Both the position numbers and the translations under genes were made by a program. The notes below the pieces were generated by a model that was given only the letters and a program-made list of their open reading frames with translations, made no database searches and was not told the DNA's origin. This document shows, in pieces, positions 47,401 to 59,171 of a DNA stretch of 64,000 bases (position 1 is the first letter of the stretch; each line of letters opens with the position of its first letter). Source of the stretch: Neopestalotiopsis rosae (Eukaryota; Ascomycota; Sordariomycetes; Amphisphaeriales; Sporocadaceae); NCBI GenBank assembly GCA_023078685.1, contig JALGAS010000001.1:3038001-3102000 (forward strand). Direction: 5' to 3'.

Positions 47401-49421
47401 TTCTCTCAATATCCTCGCGCAATGACTGTAGTAATCTTCGTTGTCTTTGACAAAGCTCCAGCCATTGACATCAATCACATAGCTTTTGCCGTCCGCTCTG
47501 AGTAAATCGAATCCGCACACACGTTGCCCAAAAGTCGTCGAGATTTTTCTTGCGATCTCCTTCTCCTCGTCATTGAGTGGTGTGACATAGCGAATTTCTT
47601 TGCCATGCGTGTTGCGCTTGACAATGCCATCTACCACAGGGGATTTCCTCGTTTCGGCGTGGCAATAGTGAGGCCCAACTGTGTAAGCCTTCACATCCTC
47701 GGCATTCTCCACTCTCATGAATTGTTCAAAAACATAGCTGCTGTCAGGTTCAGTGATGGCGCGAGGCACAACTAAATCTTCAACGAATTCCGAGCTCTTG
47801 TTACCGATTTTTCTGAAAAGCTTACGAGCGCCGCCGCCTTGTGACTTCGGGAAGTAGATGATCACGTTGTGATCCTCACCACTGGTCGGCTTCTCGACAA
47901 AGGGCTTCTTAAGCAGCGTGCCGTCGACACTCAGAATGTCTCCATCATCAAGCATCTCAACCCGTCTCGGAGCAGGCACCTTCTCCGGATCATAAGGGTC
48001 GAGAGTGAGCCCGGTAACTTCTTTGACGTATTTGGCGATTTCAGGCGTAAGGAGGCTAGGGCCGCCATCGCGGTTGACCTCGACTCTTCTGGGGGTGGGA
48101 ACGCCAATCATGTCCAGAATCTGAAGACATATACGTCTGTCCCATAAAATCTTTTGCATAGGGACATCGTTGACGCAAAAAGGCTTTCTAGTCTTGACGT
48201 ATGATATAGCCTTCTCGAGAGGAAAGCCATCAGAGTAGAACGAAATCAAGTAGTCGCAAATGGGCCAGTTTTCAACATCTGAATTTGTCAGTAGAGTTCC
48301 AATAGTCTGACACGGCTTGACAAAGTCGAGTGTTGCTAACCTTCATCTTGAATCGTCTTGTCACCAAACATGACAACTTCAAACTCATCGTTTCCCCTGA
48401 GCCGATTCAGGATATTACGGCTTGGCTTGCTTCTCGCCTTGGATTCTAGCGCACAAACGCCAATGATTCCCAGGGGTGCTGACTTGGCCTCAGGCTTATC
48501 CTTCTTGCCCTCGGTCTGAAAGCCGCGCTCACTGCTGGGACTGTGGCTGCTGGTTACAGTGCTACCACTGAATCTTCTCTTGGCCCTGCTGCGGGACCGA
48601 GTTGGCGCTTGAGGCCGTGCATTTGGGTCTGGCTTGGTAGGGTTTCTCCTGACCGCGTCCAAGGGGTTTGGGTGAGTTGACTCCCGAGGTGCCAGCTGAT
48701 GAGAAGTGCTACTAGCTGGGGCCTGCGAAGAGGCTGATGAGGTAGTGACTGTTACATTAGACAAGCCAGACTCGGAGTGGCCTGGAGAAGGGCCCAATCC
48801 TTTATTAGATGCCATGATAACGCCTGATACTGAACGCGAGATACCACCTTCTGATGATGCGGGACTAGGAATACCGCGAGCCGAGGCCAAAGAGTAGACA
48901 GATGAGACGGAAAGGCGCTTGGCAGAGAGACCCTCGTCGGAGAAGGAGGATCTGGTAGTCAAGGCCGGCTCAGGCAGACGGTCGATGCTGCCGCTGTGGT
49001 TACGAATAATATGATGAGCAGTAGTCGTGGGGCCTAGTCGTGGGGTGTTTTCATGGTCGTCGACGGCAACGTCATCCGAATCATCGGCCAACATGGAGGA
49101 GGCGCCGCTCACGTTGCGTAGATTTTCGTGGAAGGGACGATGACCTTCACTCCAGGCGCTTTCAGACGTGTTGGACTCACGACGGGTTGATGGGAAAGAG
49201 GAACGAGGGCTTTTCACTGGCATTGGCATTGGCGGTGGAGGCATGGACAGGTCCGCATCCACAGGTACCTCGAGACTGGCTACTGGCTCAACGTGCCGGC
49301 CTTTGCGACTGGAGATACTGGAAGCGCTGCCCGATGAAAGTTTGTGTGAGTGAGACCCAGAGCGGGACGTCCGTCGTCTTGCAGGCCCAGTACTACCGCC
49401 TCGGTTTGCGCTGGTATCCAT
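44421..49421 (-). CDS. vip1: Vip1/PPIP5K: bifunctional inositol pyrophosphate kinase and histidine-acid phosphatase
   Basis: Four exons (49421-48341, 48278-45268, 45207-44768, 44652-44421) give 1587 residues in a closed frame. Residues 1 to about 310 are a Ser-rich disordered extension. The conserved N-terminus of the kinase begins with GIIGVCALESKARSKP and continues across intron 1 (TIQDE/DVENWP). The ATP-grasp kinase domain runs to about residue 650 and includes KPFVEKPTSGEDHNV and YVIDVNGWSFVKDN. A Pro/Ser/Ala-rich linker leads to the phosphatase-like domain, with RHADRTPKQK at 817-826 and the late FTKESHIYTLLN motif that holds the second His. The kinase makes 1-IP7/IP8 from IP6/5-IP7 and the phosphatase domain reverses it; in fungi this controls phosphate signalling, polarity and microtubules. 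The last exon encodes a 77-residue tail of low complexity after a CTAAC branch point and TAG acceptor. The UTP21 gene lies head-to-head. Confidence 0.95.
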
Positions 49422-51217
49422 GGCTACCGTTACTGCAGGTTGTACCTCCTATCGATGTCAATGTGGTAGGTACGTAGGTTACGTAGGTGCAACTGGGTCG
49501 GTCCGGAGACCAAAGGTTGAGCCCTGTACTATGGATGTATGCCCACTAGGTAAACTTAATGCAGTGGAGTTTGGAAAGTTTTGGACAGGAAGGAAGACAG
49601 TGCAAAAATCCACCCTCGAGAATTCCTTTTACTTGATGGATTTGTGCTTTGATTCAATGGTGTTGAGATCCAGGTCGGGGTCCCAGTCAAAAAACAAGGT
49701 CCAGACTCTCGACCATCCAGGAGGGCCCAGCTAAGCTTCAATTGCAGAGATTTTAGTCCGCTATATTTTAGCACTGGTTGATTGGGCGGGGGAATTTGGC
49801 TTCTCTTGAGAGCACGCCGCGGTCACTGTAGATAAATAGTTACTTGAAATCTGCCCCAATGCAGGCCTAATCTAGGTACATGGTCTAGCTGGCAAATTCC
49901 GAGTTTGGTTTGCCAGCAAATGATTTCGCCGTTGAAACGAGGCAGCGATGACCATTCGAGCTTTGACAGATTGGTAGATTTGCCATGTAGCCATGTTCAA
50001 GATGTTGGCAATTGGAGTGCGGAGCAGCAAGCCGTTTCCTGTCAAAAAGGTCGTGGCCAGTAGCCAACGTACAGACAGAACGCCAACGCACGTTACTGAT
50101 CGCAGGTCTGGAGCGATAATTGAAATGTTGTCATGGTGGCCAATTGATCATTATCCCCACCAAGGCACCTCGACACTCTTTCGCGTGTACATTGAAAAGC
50201 ATCCTACAAACGTTGTTTGCGAGGACCAACACAGACAAGACTTAGTCATTTTCCAAGGCACGACGGCCTGTCAAGTAAACCATGTTCGAGTATAGGTAAG
50301 ACACCCTGCCTTATAAGAGATCTAGTGGTACCCTGCATAGGTAATGATAAAGCATATTGTGACAGCGCTGAAAGAACCGGGGTTTTGGGGGCGCTTGATA
50401 AGCAAACCTAATTCCCAGTCCCCAAATAGCACCACCTGGTTCTCTTCTGTGTACAATGCTGTGCCCAAAAGGGCTATTGCTCACGTGCGCCGGTGATGTG
50501 CGTCAAGAGGGCTGCCGAATGCACTAACTCTCCATTCTAGGGTAATTGAGACTTGCGAAAGACTGAAATTACAGGCAGGTATAGAAATAATCACTCCCTC
50601 GTGTATGATCTCTTGTCTTGGTCACACCTTGAGAGCTGAACAGTTGAAGCTGTCAAGAACAGTGTCGCAGAACAAGATGGCGCTGGGCGGCTTGGAACCA
50701 GGCCCACCGAATTCAGCGGACAAGGGAGCTGAACAGGCCTACGGAGTACAGCGCCGTCCGCTTACTTAGACATGAGTGATTGTTAACATGAACATTTTAT
50801 GAGAATGCAAGCAACGAGCAGTGCAACCTGTAAATCAATCAGCTTAACCTCTTGTTACGATGCAAACTTATATAGATCAACTGCAAAGTACGTACAGTAG
50901 CATGAATGGCTCACTAAACGAACGACTGGCATCAGTGTAATATTGTACTGGGTGTTCATGACTTTTAGAGGACAATGCCACGTTTGGAAGGTACAGATGC
51001 TAGTGACGTTTCACAATACCCCATTCCGGTCACAAAATTGAGTCACAGTAACAGATCTTAGTCACAGCTTGGAGGGGCAGCGGCGGCGATAAGATAAGCC
51101 CCGTTACCCAAAAACTTTCGGTAACTTTTTTTTTCGACATGGTCGCGACAGCATCGGGTCAGAACAGGACGAACACATTGAAAACGTGCCTCCATCAGCC
51201 CAGTCCGACATTCGAGT
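49422..51217. other. Divergent promoter region between Vip1 and UTP21
   Basis: About 1.8 kb separate the two start codons. It contains several TAGGTA-like motifs close to the Vip1 start (49465-49490) and a TACGGAGTAC motif at 50740-50749. I see no gene in it. Confidence 0.6.
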
Positions 51218-54200
51218 ATGCCGCACTCCGAGCAAGACGGCCCTCTGGCCAAACGCCAGAAGCTCGCTGTGTCTCAGAAAACTTCGGCTCAAAAGCAGCA
51301 GTCCAGAATATTCGCCCCGTATCGGGTACGTTCAACCACCTAGAGTATGCGAAAGGAAGAGTGTAGTAGTCCCCATACTAATTTGTTTCTTGTTCTTCAG
51401 ACGATAGGACTTGTCTCGCCAACGAATGTTCCATTCACAACTGTTCCTCTGGGAAAGACGACCTTTCAATTGACAACGTCGGTCGGACGCTCTCTGCAGA
51501 CCTACGACTTGCGCCGCGGTCTCAACCTGGTCTTCATCACCAGACCCCAAACACCACATGATATAACCACCACACACGCTTGGAGACAAAAAGTCTTTGC
51601 TGCTTTCGGAGATGCGCGCAATGGAGAAACACAGGGCGTCTGGGTCATGCAGAGAGGCAAGAAGGTCGCCGAGCTGGAGCTTCCGCTGGACCTGGAAGAG
51701 CCCGTCAAGCAGATCTTGGTGTCGGGCTCTTGGATCATTGCAGCTTGCCTGACTAGGATCGAGGTGTGGAAAACGGAGACTCTGGAGCACTACACAACGC
51801 TATTCACCATGGCTGCCCAAAAGGGCGACAACGAAATCAGTGGTGGTATCTGCACTATGCCGACCTATCTCAACAAGATCTTTGTCAGCCGACGGGACGG
51901 ATGGGTTGAGATCTGGAATGTTTCGACTGGCAAGCTCATTTACACCATTGTTCCGCCATCCCCGGATTGTGGCGCCGTCACTTGCCTACAGCCTTCGCCC
52001 GTTCTTTCTCTGATGGGTATCGCATACTCGAGTGGCGCACTCATCATCCACAACATCTTGACGGACAAGACAGTCATTCGCGTCAATGCAGGTACAGAAG
52101 ATGCGCCTGTGACATCCATCTCTTTCCGAACCGACGGACAAGGTGCAGGACAGGATGGACGAAAGGATGGAGTCATGGCCACGGCAACGTCAGCTAGCGG
52201 CGATGTCACTTTCTGGGACCTCAACAAGGGAGGCCGGGTCATGGGTGTTCTTCGAAGCGCGCACAATCCGCCTTCTCGAGATGGGCCCACCGTCCGCGGA
52301 GGAGTGAGCAAGATTGAATTCCTTGCAGGACAGCCCGTCATTGTCACGAGCGGCCGAGACAACTCGCTCAAGACGTGGATCTTTGATGAGACTCCATTCT
52401 CGCCCATTCCGCGTATTCTTCACTCCAGGAGTGGCCATGCGGCTCCGGTCACTTCCCTACAATTCTTACCGTCTGACTTTGATGGTGCAGATGCTGGAAA
52501 CAAGTGGCTGCTCAGTGCTGGCCAGGACCGAAGTTTGTGGGGTTGGAGTCTACGGAGAGACGGGCAGAGCACGGAGCTCAGTCAGGGTGCTATCCGCAAG
52601 AAGGCCAAGAAGTTCGGTCTCCTGGCTGGAGACGTTCTCAAGAATGGTCCCACTACAACGCTTGATGATCTTAAGGCACCAGAAATCACCTGCATCGCCT
52701 GCTCCCTGAACCGGGATGGTGGCATGGGTGCTATGCCTGGAAAGCAAGCCATGTGGCAAAAATCGCAAGACCGTAAGAGCAAGCCATCGGATGCCGAGCT
52801 TAGTGGCATGACTGGCTGGGAAAGCGTCGTCACGGCTCACAAGAACGATTCCTATGCTCGAACTTGGTTCTGGGGCCGGAAAAGAGCAGGTCGGTGGGCT
52901 TTCCCGACTGGTGACCGGCAAGACGTGTCGACTGTGGCCATAAGTCCTTGCGGCACCTTTGCCGTGATTGGATCTGTCGGTGGTGCCGTTGACATGTACA
53001 ATCTGCAGTCAGGAGTGCATCGCCAGAGATACCCTTCGACCTTGACGCCGGCACAAGCAAGACAAGCCAAAATGCAGCAGCTCAGGCAAGCTGACAGTAT
53101 TATGCAGCTCGATGCGAGAACGACGACTGGCTTTGCCGCCGGTGTCGGCAAACATACGAAAGCCGTTACTGGCATTGTTGTGGATTCGATGAACAACTAT
53201 ATTATCACCTGTTCTCTCGATGGAAAGATCAAGTTCTGGGAGTTCCTGACCGGCAGGCTGAAGCATGAAATAAGCTGGGCACCCATGACTGCAATTACCG
53301 GTTGCCGATACCACGCAGCGAATGATCTGATTGCATTCTCGTGCGATGACGGTTCGATCAGAGTGGTGGACGTTGAAACCAAGCAGACGATTCGAGAGTT
53401 CTGGGGCTGCCAAGGCAAGATCAACGACTTTACCTTTTCCAACGACGGGCGCTGGATTGTGGCGGCTTCGCAGGATTCCATCATCCGCGTGTGGGACCTG
53501 CCGACGAGCCATCTGATCGATGCTATCCGCTTGGAACAGCCATGTACGGCTCTAGCCTTTTCATTGACTGGTGAATACCTGGCTGCTGCAGCTGAAGGTC
53601 AAGTCGGAGTCAATGTCTGGACGAACAAGACATTGTTTACGCACGTGCCCACGAGACAGATTTCTGAAAAGGAGATTGGCCAGGTTGAGGGACCGACAAC
53701 GTCCGGAGAAGGCGGCCAGGGACTGATTGATGCCGCCTTTGAAGAAGCGGCACCGGCAGACGAAGACACTGTCGCTGCGCCATCTCTCGATCAGCTAAGC
53801 GCCGACATGATGACGCTCAGTCTTGTGCCGCGAAGCAGGTGGCAGACTCTTTTGCACCTTGATCTCATCAAGAAGAGGAACAAGCCTCAGGAGGCTCCAA
53901 AGCTGCCCGAGAAGGCACCATTCTTTCTGCCATCTACCACCAACTCATCAGCGGCCCAGCCTGGTGATGTTGTAGAAGCTGGTGATGCTGCCGCAAGCCA
54001 GTCCAGAATAACAAAGTTTGACCGATCCTCTCGCAGTGAGGAGGCCTTCACGAGCAGGCTAAGGGACGGTGCAGAGAGCGGAAATTGTAAGTCGACACGA
54101 CACATGACTTTGATTCAACAGACACACGAATATTCACTAACGCAATCTCTCTAGACGATGATTTTATTGAGCATCTCAAGTCTCTGTCGCCTTCCAGCGC

Positions 54201-54495
54201 AGACCTCGAGCTCCGATCCCTATCGGCAAGCGAGGTCGACGAAGACGCCAACGAACTGTTGCAGTTCATCCGGGCCCTGACCAGCCGCCTCCAATCCCGC
54301 AAGGACTACGAGCTGACGCAGGCGTGGATGACGGTGTTCTTGCGATTGCATTTTGACATGATTATGGAGAGCGATACCCTGATGGCGGCTTTGCAGGACT
54401 GGAAGAAGCACCAGGCGGAAGAGTGCGAGAGGCTCAACAACCTCGTTGGCTACTGCAGTGGTGTTGTTAGCTTTTTGAGAAGCCCGCGGACTTGA
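51218..54495 (+). CDS. utp21: UTP21: WD-repeat component of the U3 snoRNP / small-subunit processome
   Basis: Three exons (51218-51325, 51401-54086, 54155-54495) give 1044 residues. Exon 1 encodes a basic start (MPHSEQDGPLAKRQK) ending FAPYR, joined to TIGLVSPTNVPF, the conserved entry into the first beta-propeller. Two WD40 propellers fill about residues 40-700, with strands such as VEIWNVSTGKLIYT, VTFWDLNKGG, IKFWEFLTGRL and IIRVWDLPTSHLID. The C-terminal Utp21 domain follows (from about 780), with LSLVPRSRWQTLLHLDLIKKRNKP and the end WKKHQAEECERLNNLVGYCSGVVSFLRS. The protein belongs to the UTP-B (Pwp2) subcomplex that binds U3 snoRNA and is needed for nucleolar processing of 18S pre-rRNA; the human counterpart is WDR36. 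Length and domain order fit the family. The start at 51218 is preferred because it supplies the basic N-terminus and splices in phase. Confidence 0.96.
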
Positions 54496-55316
54496 TCAAT
54501 ATAATACCTCTGGTTTGTGATTTTGCATAAGAAAAAGTAAAATGTCTGTCTCTAGTGTCTCCGGCTTATTTTTTGTGATCATGTCCGACGTCACTTTTTA
54601 CAAAAAGATACATCGCTTTCTAATGCTGCTGGCCATACGCTGCACCATGTATGCACCTTCGCCGTGGCAGACTTTAGCAGCATACCAACAGTGCAAATCT
54701 GGAGCATGTGATGCGGATGAGGTGGACGGTATACTAATTATACTCGGCAGCGCAAACTCTCTGCTAATTCTATTCCCAAACCTTTGTATTGTGCTAAAGA
54801 CTTACTAACTTTGATCATATATCACTTCGGCATTTGCAATATAATCAATCATTGTCATGGTCCCTCTGGCTTAAGTTTCATGTCATAATCCTCTCTTTCA
54901 ATTCCTGACTCGCATGGGGACAAGACTTCAGCTGTTTGCCCCGGTCGGCTCGACTATCCGAAAATGGGTGATTCCACATCCGGGATGGACAGGATTGCGC
55001 AAGCTCAGTCAACTTCGGCCGTTGGGAGGTCCCACCTTCAAAAACTACCGTATCTACTTTCCCCGATGATCGGTTTCGGTTAATCCTACCTTACACTACA
55101 TTATTCCAGGGTCCTCTTCCGAGTGGACAACGGGGGTTAGTCAAATCGCCCATTTTCCAACTTTTTATTTTCACTTTTTAGATTCCATATGAATGCATTT
55201 TGAGTACTCTTCTCATGAATGCTTGATGAGCCTTCGATTGCCCCCCTAATCATATTTACATCAGAGAAAAGTGACAAGTGGGCAAATCACGGGCCCTTGA
55301 GAAAAAAAAGCAAAAG
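54496..55316. other. Intergenic region between UTP21 and an MFS gene
   Basis: Both neighbours run rightward, so this is the UTP21 3' flank followed by the MFS promoter. I see no gene or repeat in it. Confidence 0.6.
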
Positions 55317-57431
55317 ATGGCGGACGTGAAAGGCGAAGAGGGAATCGCGCCGACGGAGCACACAACAAGGCTCCCCGATCCGGCAGCGGAAAATGACGGC
55401 GACAAGACGGCGTCGTCGTCCGGGGCCGACGGCGGTGGTATCGAGGTGCGCGAGGATGTCGAGCAGGGAAGTCCGCTGCAGCGCATCAAGACGTCCTTTG
55501 GTGACCGTCCGGCGTGTTTCAAGAATACTTTTCAAGAGGTATGTTGTGTAATTTACTAAAAAAAAAGAGGAAACAGGGTATCAAAATATTTCCGAATTCT
55601 ATTCTCGCTATATCTCATTTATATATATATATATATATATCTAGTCTGGGACTAAACCCACCTCCAAAACAGGTATCCTTCGTCTTCCAGGCCACGGTGG
55701 CCACGGCCACGACGTCGTTCCTCACGGGCGTGGGCATGATTGTGACGGCGAGCATCGGGCGCGATCTGGGCATGACGCAGGGGGAGATCTCGTGGATCAC
55801 GGCCTCGACCTCGCTCGTCGCGGGCGCCTTCCAGCTCGCCCTGGGCCAGCTCGCCGACCTCCTCGGCCGCAAGGCCATGTTCATCATCGGCATGGGCTCG
55901 TTTAGCGCCTTCGTCCTGCTCTTGGCCTTTGCCCAGAATCCGTTTTGGATGGTCATCTTGTGAGTTTTATTTCCGAATAACGAAATCTTGTGTAACTTGG
56001 TGGGGGAGATCATGTACAAGGACGAGAACGCAAGAGGCAAAAGCTAATATTTTTCATAAACTAGGTGCGGCGTTTTGGTGAGTACATCGATGCTTCTTGT
56101 TCCACTCATTGAGTTTAGAGAATTTGTATCGACAGACTCTCTGCTGAGAAGAAAGTCCCTAATCAGCACTCTCATCTTTTCCATCTTTTCCACAAGAAAA
56201 TCAAAGTCTAACAAGTCGTTTTCTTCGTTCCTTATAGGGCCTCCCATCCGCCATGGTGGTACCTCCAGCCATTGGCATCCTCAGGGCGGCCTACGCAACC
56301 CCGTCAAAGCGGAAGAACCTCGCCTTCTCCGCCTTTAGCGCCGGCAACCCGCTGGGCTTCGTCTTCGGCATGATCGTCTGCGGCATCGCGTCGTCCGTCT
56401 CGACCTGGCGCGCCGCCTACATCTTCCTCTGCATCCTCTGGGCCCTCTTCACCGCCCACGCCGTCTGGGCCGTGCCCAACGTCGAGAACTTTGTCGACCG
56501 CGCCCCGCTGCGCGAGCGCCTCCGGGCATTGCGCACCTTTGACTACGTCGGCACCGTCCTCACCATCTTTGGCACTGGCATGTTCACGGCGGGCCTCACC
56601 CTGGGCCCCGACGACGGCTGGTCTAGCGCGCACGTCGTCGCCCTGCTCGTCGTCGGCATCGTCCTGCTCGCCGTCTTCGTCCTGTGGGAGCGCGCCTACC
56701 CGACGCCGCTCATGCCCCCGGACATCTGGCGGGACCGCAACTTCACCCTCGTCATCGTCACCATCCTGCTGGGCATGATGGCCTTTACCGCGTCCGGGTT
56801 CTGGGTCGCCTACTACATGCAGAGCGTCCAGCAGCTGCCGACCATCATCGTCGCCGTCCACCTGCTGCCCATGGCCGTCGCGGGCCTCATCTGGAACGTC
56901 ATTGCCGGGCACATATTGCACAAGGTCAACAATACTCTCATCATGATTGGCGGCTCGCTCTGCTTCTTGGCCGCCAGCCTGCTCTTGTCGTTCATGCGTC
57001 AAGACAGCAACTACTTTGCCTTTATCTTCCCCGCCCTCATTCTCAACGTTGCCGGTGCCGATTTCAACTTTAATGTGGCCAACATGTATGTCATGAGCAG
57101 TCTCCCGCCGCACCAGCAATCCCTCGCCGGCGGTATATTCAACGTCGTCATCAGGCTGTCCAGCACGGCCGTCATGGGCATTACGACAGCCGTGTTCAGT
57201 TCCGTGGAGCTTACCCCTGCGGGCATGGCAGATCCAATGCTCAAGTACACCAGAACCTTTCAGGCGTGTGTAGCTCTGGCAGGGGCGAGTGTCCTGTTTG
57301 CCCCATTTATCAGACTTGGAACGCAAGGGAATGCTCCAAAGGGGGGGATGGCAGGCTCGGAAAAATCCGAACTCGTAGCTGCTGACGAGGCCCAAGGTGG
57401 GCCGCAGGAAAAGGAGAAGGCATTGAGATAA
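55317..57431 (+). CDS. MFS multidrug/aminotriazole-resistance-like exporter (DHA family)
   Basis: Four exons (55317-55538, 55673-55959, 56065-56077, 56238-57431) give 571 residues. Exon 3 is a 13-nt micro-exon encoding the CGVL turn; without it the frame breaks. The polar N-terminus of about 70 residues is followed by many TM segments. Drug:H+ antiporter features include ISWITASTSLVAGAFQLALGQLADLLGRK (TM2 and the loop 2-3 motif G-x-L-a-D-x-x-G-R-K) and GNPLGFVFGMIVCGI (antiporter motif C position, TM5). It resembles the Atr1-like 14-TM group, which exports toxic compounds from the plasma membrane. The coding DNA is noticeably GC-rich at third positions compared with the neighbours, giving long antisense open frames. 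An (AT)10 run lies in intron 1. The ATG at 55317 is preferred; no in-frame ATG precedes it within the local open frame. The substrate is unknown. Confidence 0.9.
55621..55640. repeat. (AT)10 dinucleotide run in intron 1 of the MFS gene
   Basis: Ten AT units, preceded by TTT, lie inside the 134-bp first intron. This is a short microsatellite with no coding effect. Confidence 0.9.
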
Positions 57432-58100
57432 TCATTCGACTATGAATCCACTTCTACCGGGGTGATCAGCGACTCGTGGTTCAACAGTGCCCCTTGATGC
57501 TACCCGGATTGGCAACACTCTTGAATATCCTTTAAAAGTCACAAATGAATGATTTGCACAATACTGACAAGGCACGAATACCATGCTGAATGAAAAAAGG
57601 ATTCATGATTATCGTCTAGAATACCTTCCAAATCCTTGCAGATCTCGCGAGAGGATGAGATTTATGCGCCGTCTGAGGAGAAAACAAAGTGCCCTGTCAG
57701 TGACAGCAAGCGACATGCGAGATGAATGCCAATGAATTCAGATATGCTGTAACCCTGATGCAAACGCCTGTAGGTGCAGTATGCCAAAAACGCCTTTCTT
57801 CTTGTGGCGCCGGAGAGAAAAGAGAAACCGTAGAAACGAAACCAAAATTAAAAATCCTTATCGTCATGAATGCCATAGTTGCCTGGCCTTGTTGTGCCTG
57901 ATCTTGCGCATTTGGTAAATGAATCAAAGATCAATAACTTCCCATCCAGCAGGAAGACGTCCTTGAGATGAATACGCTCTTGATGGAAAGTTTCGAGGGC
58001 CGGAGGTTTTGCTTGCTCCAGGCTTGTATGTCTGTTTATCAGTGGGCTTGCTGCCACTTGATCCGTACGGGGCCGAGGATCTCTATAAGTGCAAACCGTC
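57432..58100. other. Intergenic region between convergent MFS and Rab genes
   Basis: This is the shared 3' flank of two convergent genes. I see no coding frame with support and no repeat. Confidence 0.6.
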
Positions 58101-59171
58101 TCAGCAGCATTTACTACTGCTCTTCTTCTGAACTTGTTGTGTGTTTTGCTCGTGTCCGTTGTATGCTGGGTTCTCAACAGTAATGGCCGGGGAGAAGCCT
58201 GGGGAAAAGAGCCAACTTCTCCTGTCGCGGCCGACTCGGAAGCTTCCCCTCGGGTTGATACCGTCGAAATAGCCCGTGTCGAGGCTGCGATCGAAGGGCG
58301 TGCCGGGTGATGCCACGGCAGCCAGCAGTGCCTGTTCCATCTTGCGGTTCTGCTCGACCAGCTTCCTGGTCACGACCCGGAAGACCTCCTCGACACCTTC
58401 TCCGCTCTCGGCACTAATCTCGTGACAGGCGTCCCAGCCCACCTCTTGGCCCCAGAAGCCGGAGCTCCGTTTACTACTCGGGCTGCGCGGCTCGCCTAGG
58501 ATGCCACCCACACTGTTCATGAAGCCACCGCCGCCCATTTCGTTTTGCAAAGCGGGTGTCGTCATGCCAGTCAAGCCACCTGGAGTCGCGGTCGGTGGTG
58601 GTGTATTGCCCTGGCCGGGAGCCAGATTCTCGGCTACGTATGCGATGCAGCGCTCGAAGGGTACCTCACGGCGGGTCGGATCGCGGGCAACAATATCCGC
58701 CTTTGTGCCTACGACGTGCAGGATAATGTCGGCGGGCAGGTTGCGCCGCAGCTCAGTGAGCCACACGCCCATCTCTGCAAATGATTGTGCATCTGTGATG
58801 CTATAGCAAAGGATGCATGCATTGGCGCCACGATAATAGAGTCGCGAAATGGAGCGAAAACGTTCCTGGCCAGCTATAATAATTAAAGTTTGAGTTAGAA
58901 TTCTGAGAAGAATAGCAGAAGATGATGTTGCGCTTGACAGATGGATAATGTTTGGATTAGATAACAAAGTTTACGCACCGGTATCCCATATCTGCAGTCG
59001 TACAACTGTATCTGTGTCGCTATCCACCACTCGCTTTGTCATAAAACTTGCGCCGACCGTCGACGTTGTTTGCGAGGGGTTGAAGGCGCCTTTGCAATAT
59101 CGCATCAACAACGAGGTCTTGCCGACGCCCTGCGCACCAAGGACGACGATCTTGGCTTCGAGTGAAGACAT
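58101..59171 (-). CDS. Rab/Ypt-family small GTPase with a large insert
   Basis: Two exons (59171-58979, 58873-58101) with a 105-bp intron inside the G3 box give 321 residues, compared with about 200-220 for a typical Rab. The G boxes are G1 GAQGVGKTS (12-20), a Thr in switch I within TTSTVGASF, G3 WDTAGQE (62-68) formed across the splice, G4 as TKAD (121-124) rather than NKxD, and G5 SAES (218-221). About 55 extra Gly/Pro/Ser-rich residues (150-205) are inserted between G4 and G5, and about 70 extra residues precede the C-terminus. It ends SSSKCC, a double-Cys geranylgeranylation signal, so it is membrane-anchored and should act in vesicle traffic. The switch II sequence RFRSISRLYYRGA is typical of the Rab5/Rab22-like group, but I do not assign a subfamily. 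Confidence 0.9.

Noticed and set aside
54541..54808. Plus-strand frame of 88 codons just after UTP21
   Set aside because: It lies in the presumed 3' UTR of UTP21, has poor composition, and has no leader or promoter-like sequence before it.
56304..57395. Minus-strand open frame of 363 codons, Gly/Asp/Glu-rich
   Set aside because: It is opposite the GC-rich third-position exon of the MFS exporter and has no domain. The plus strand reads as a clear transporter.
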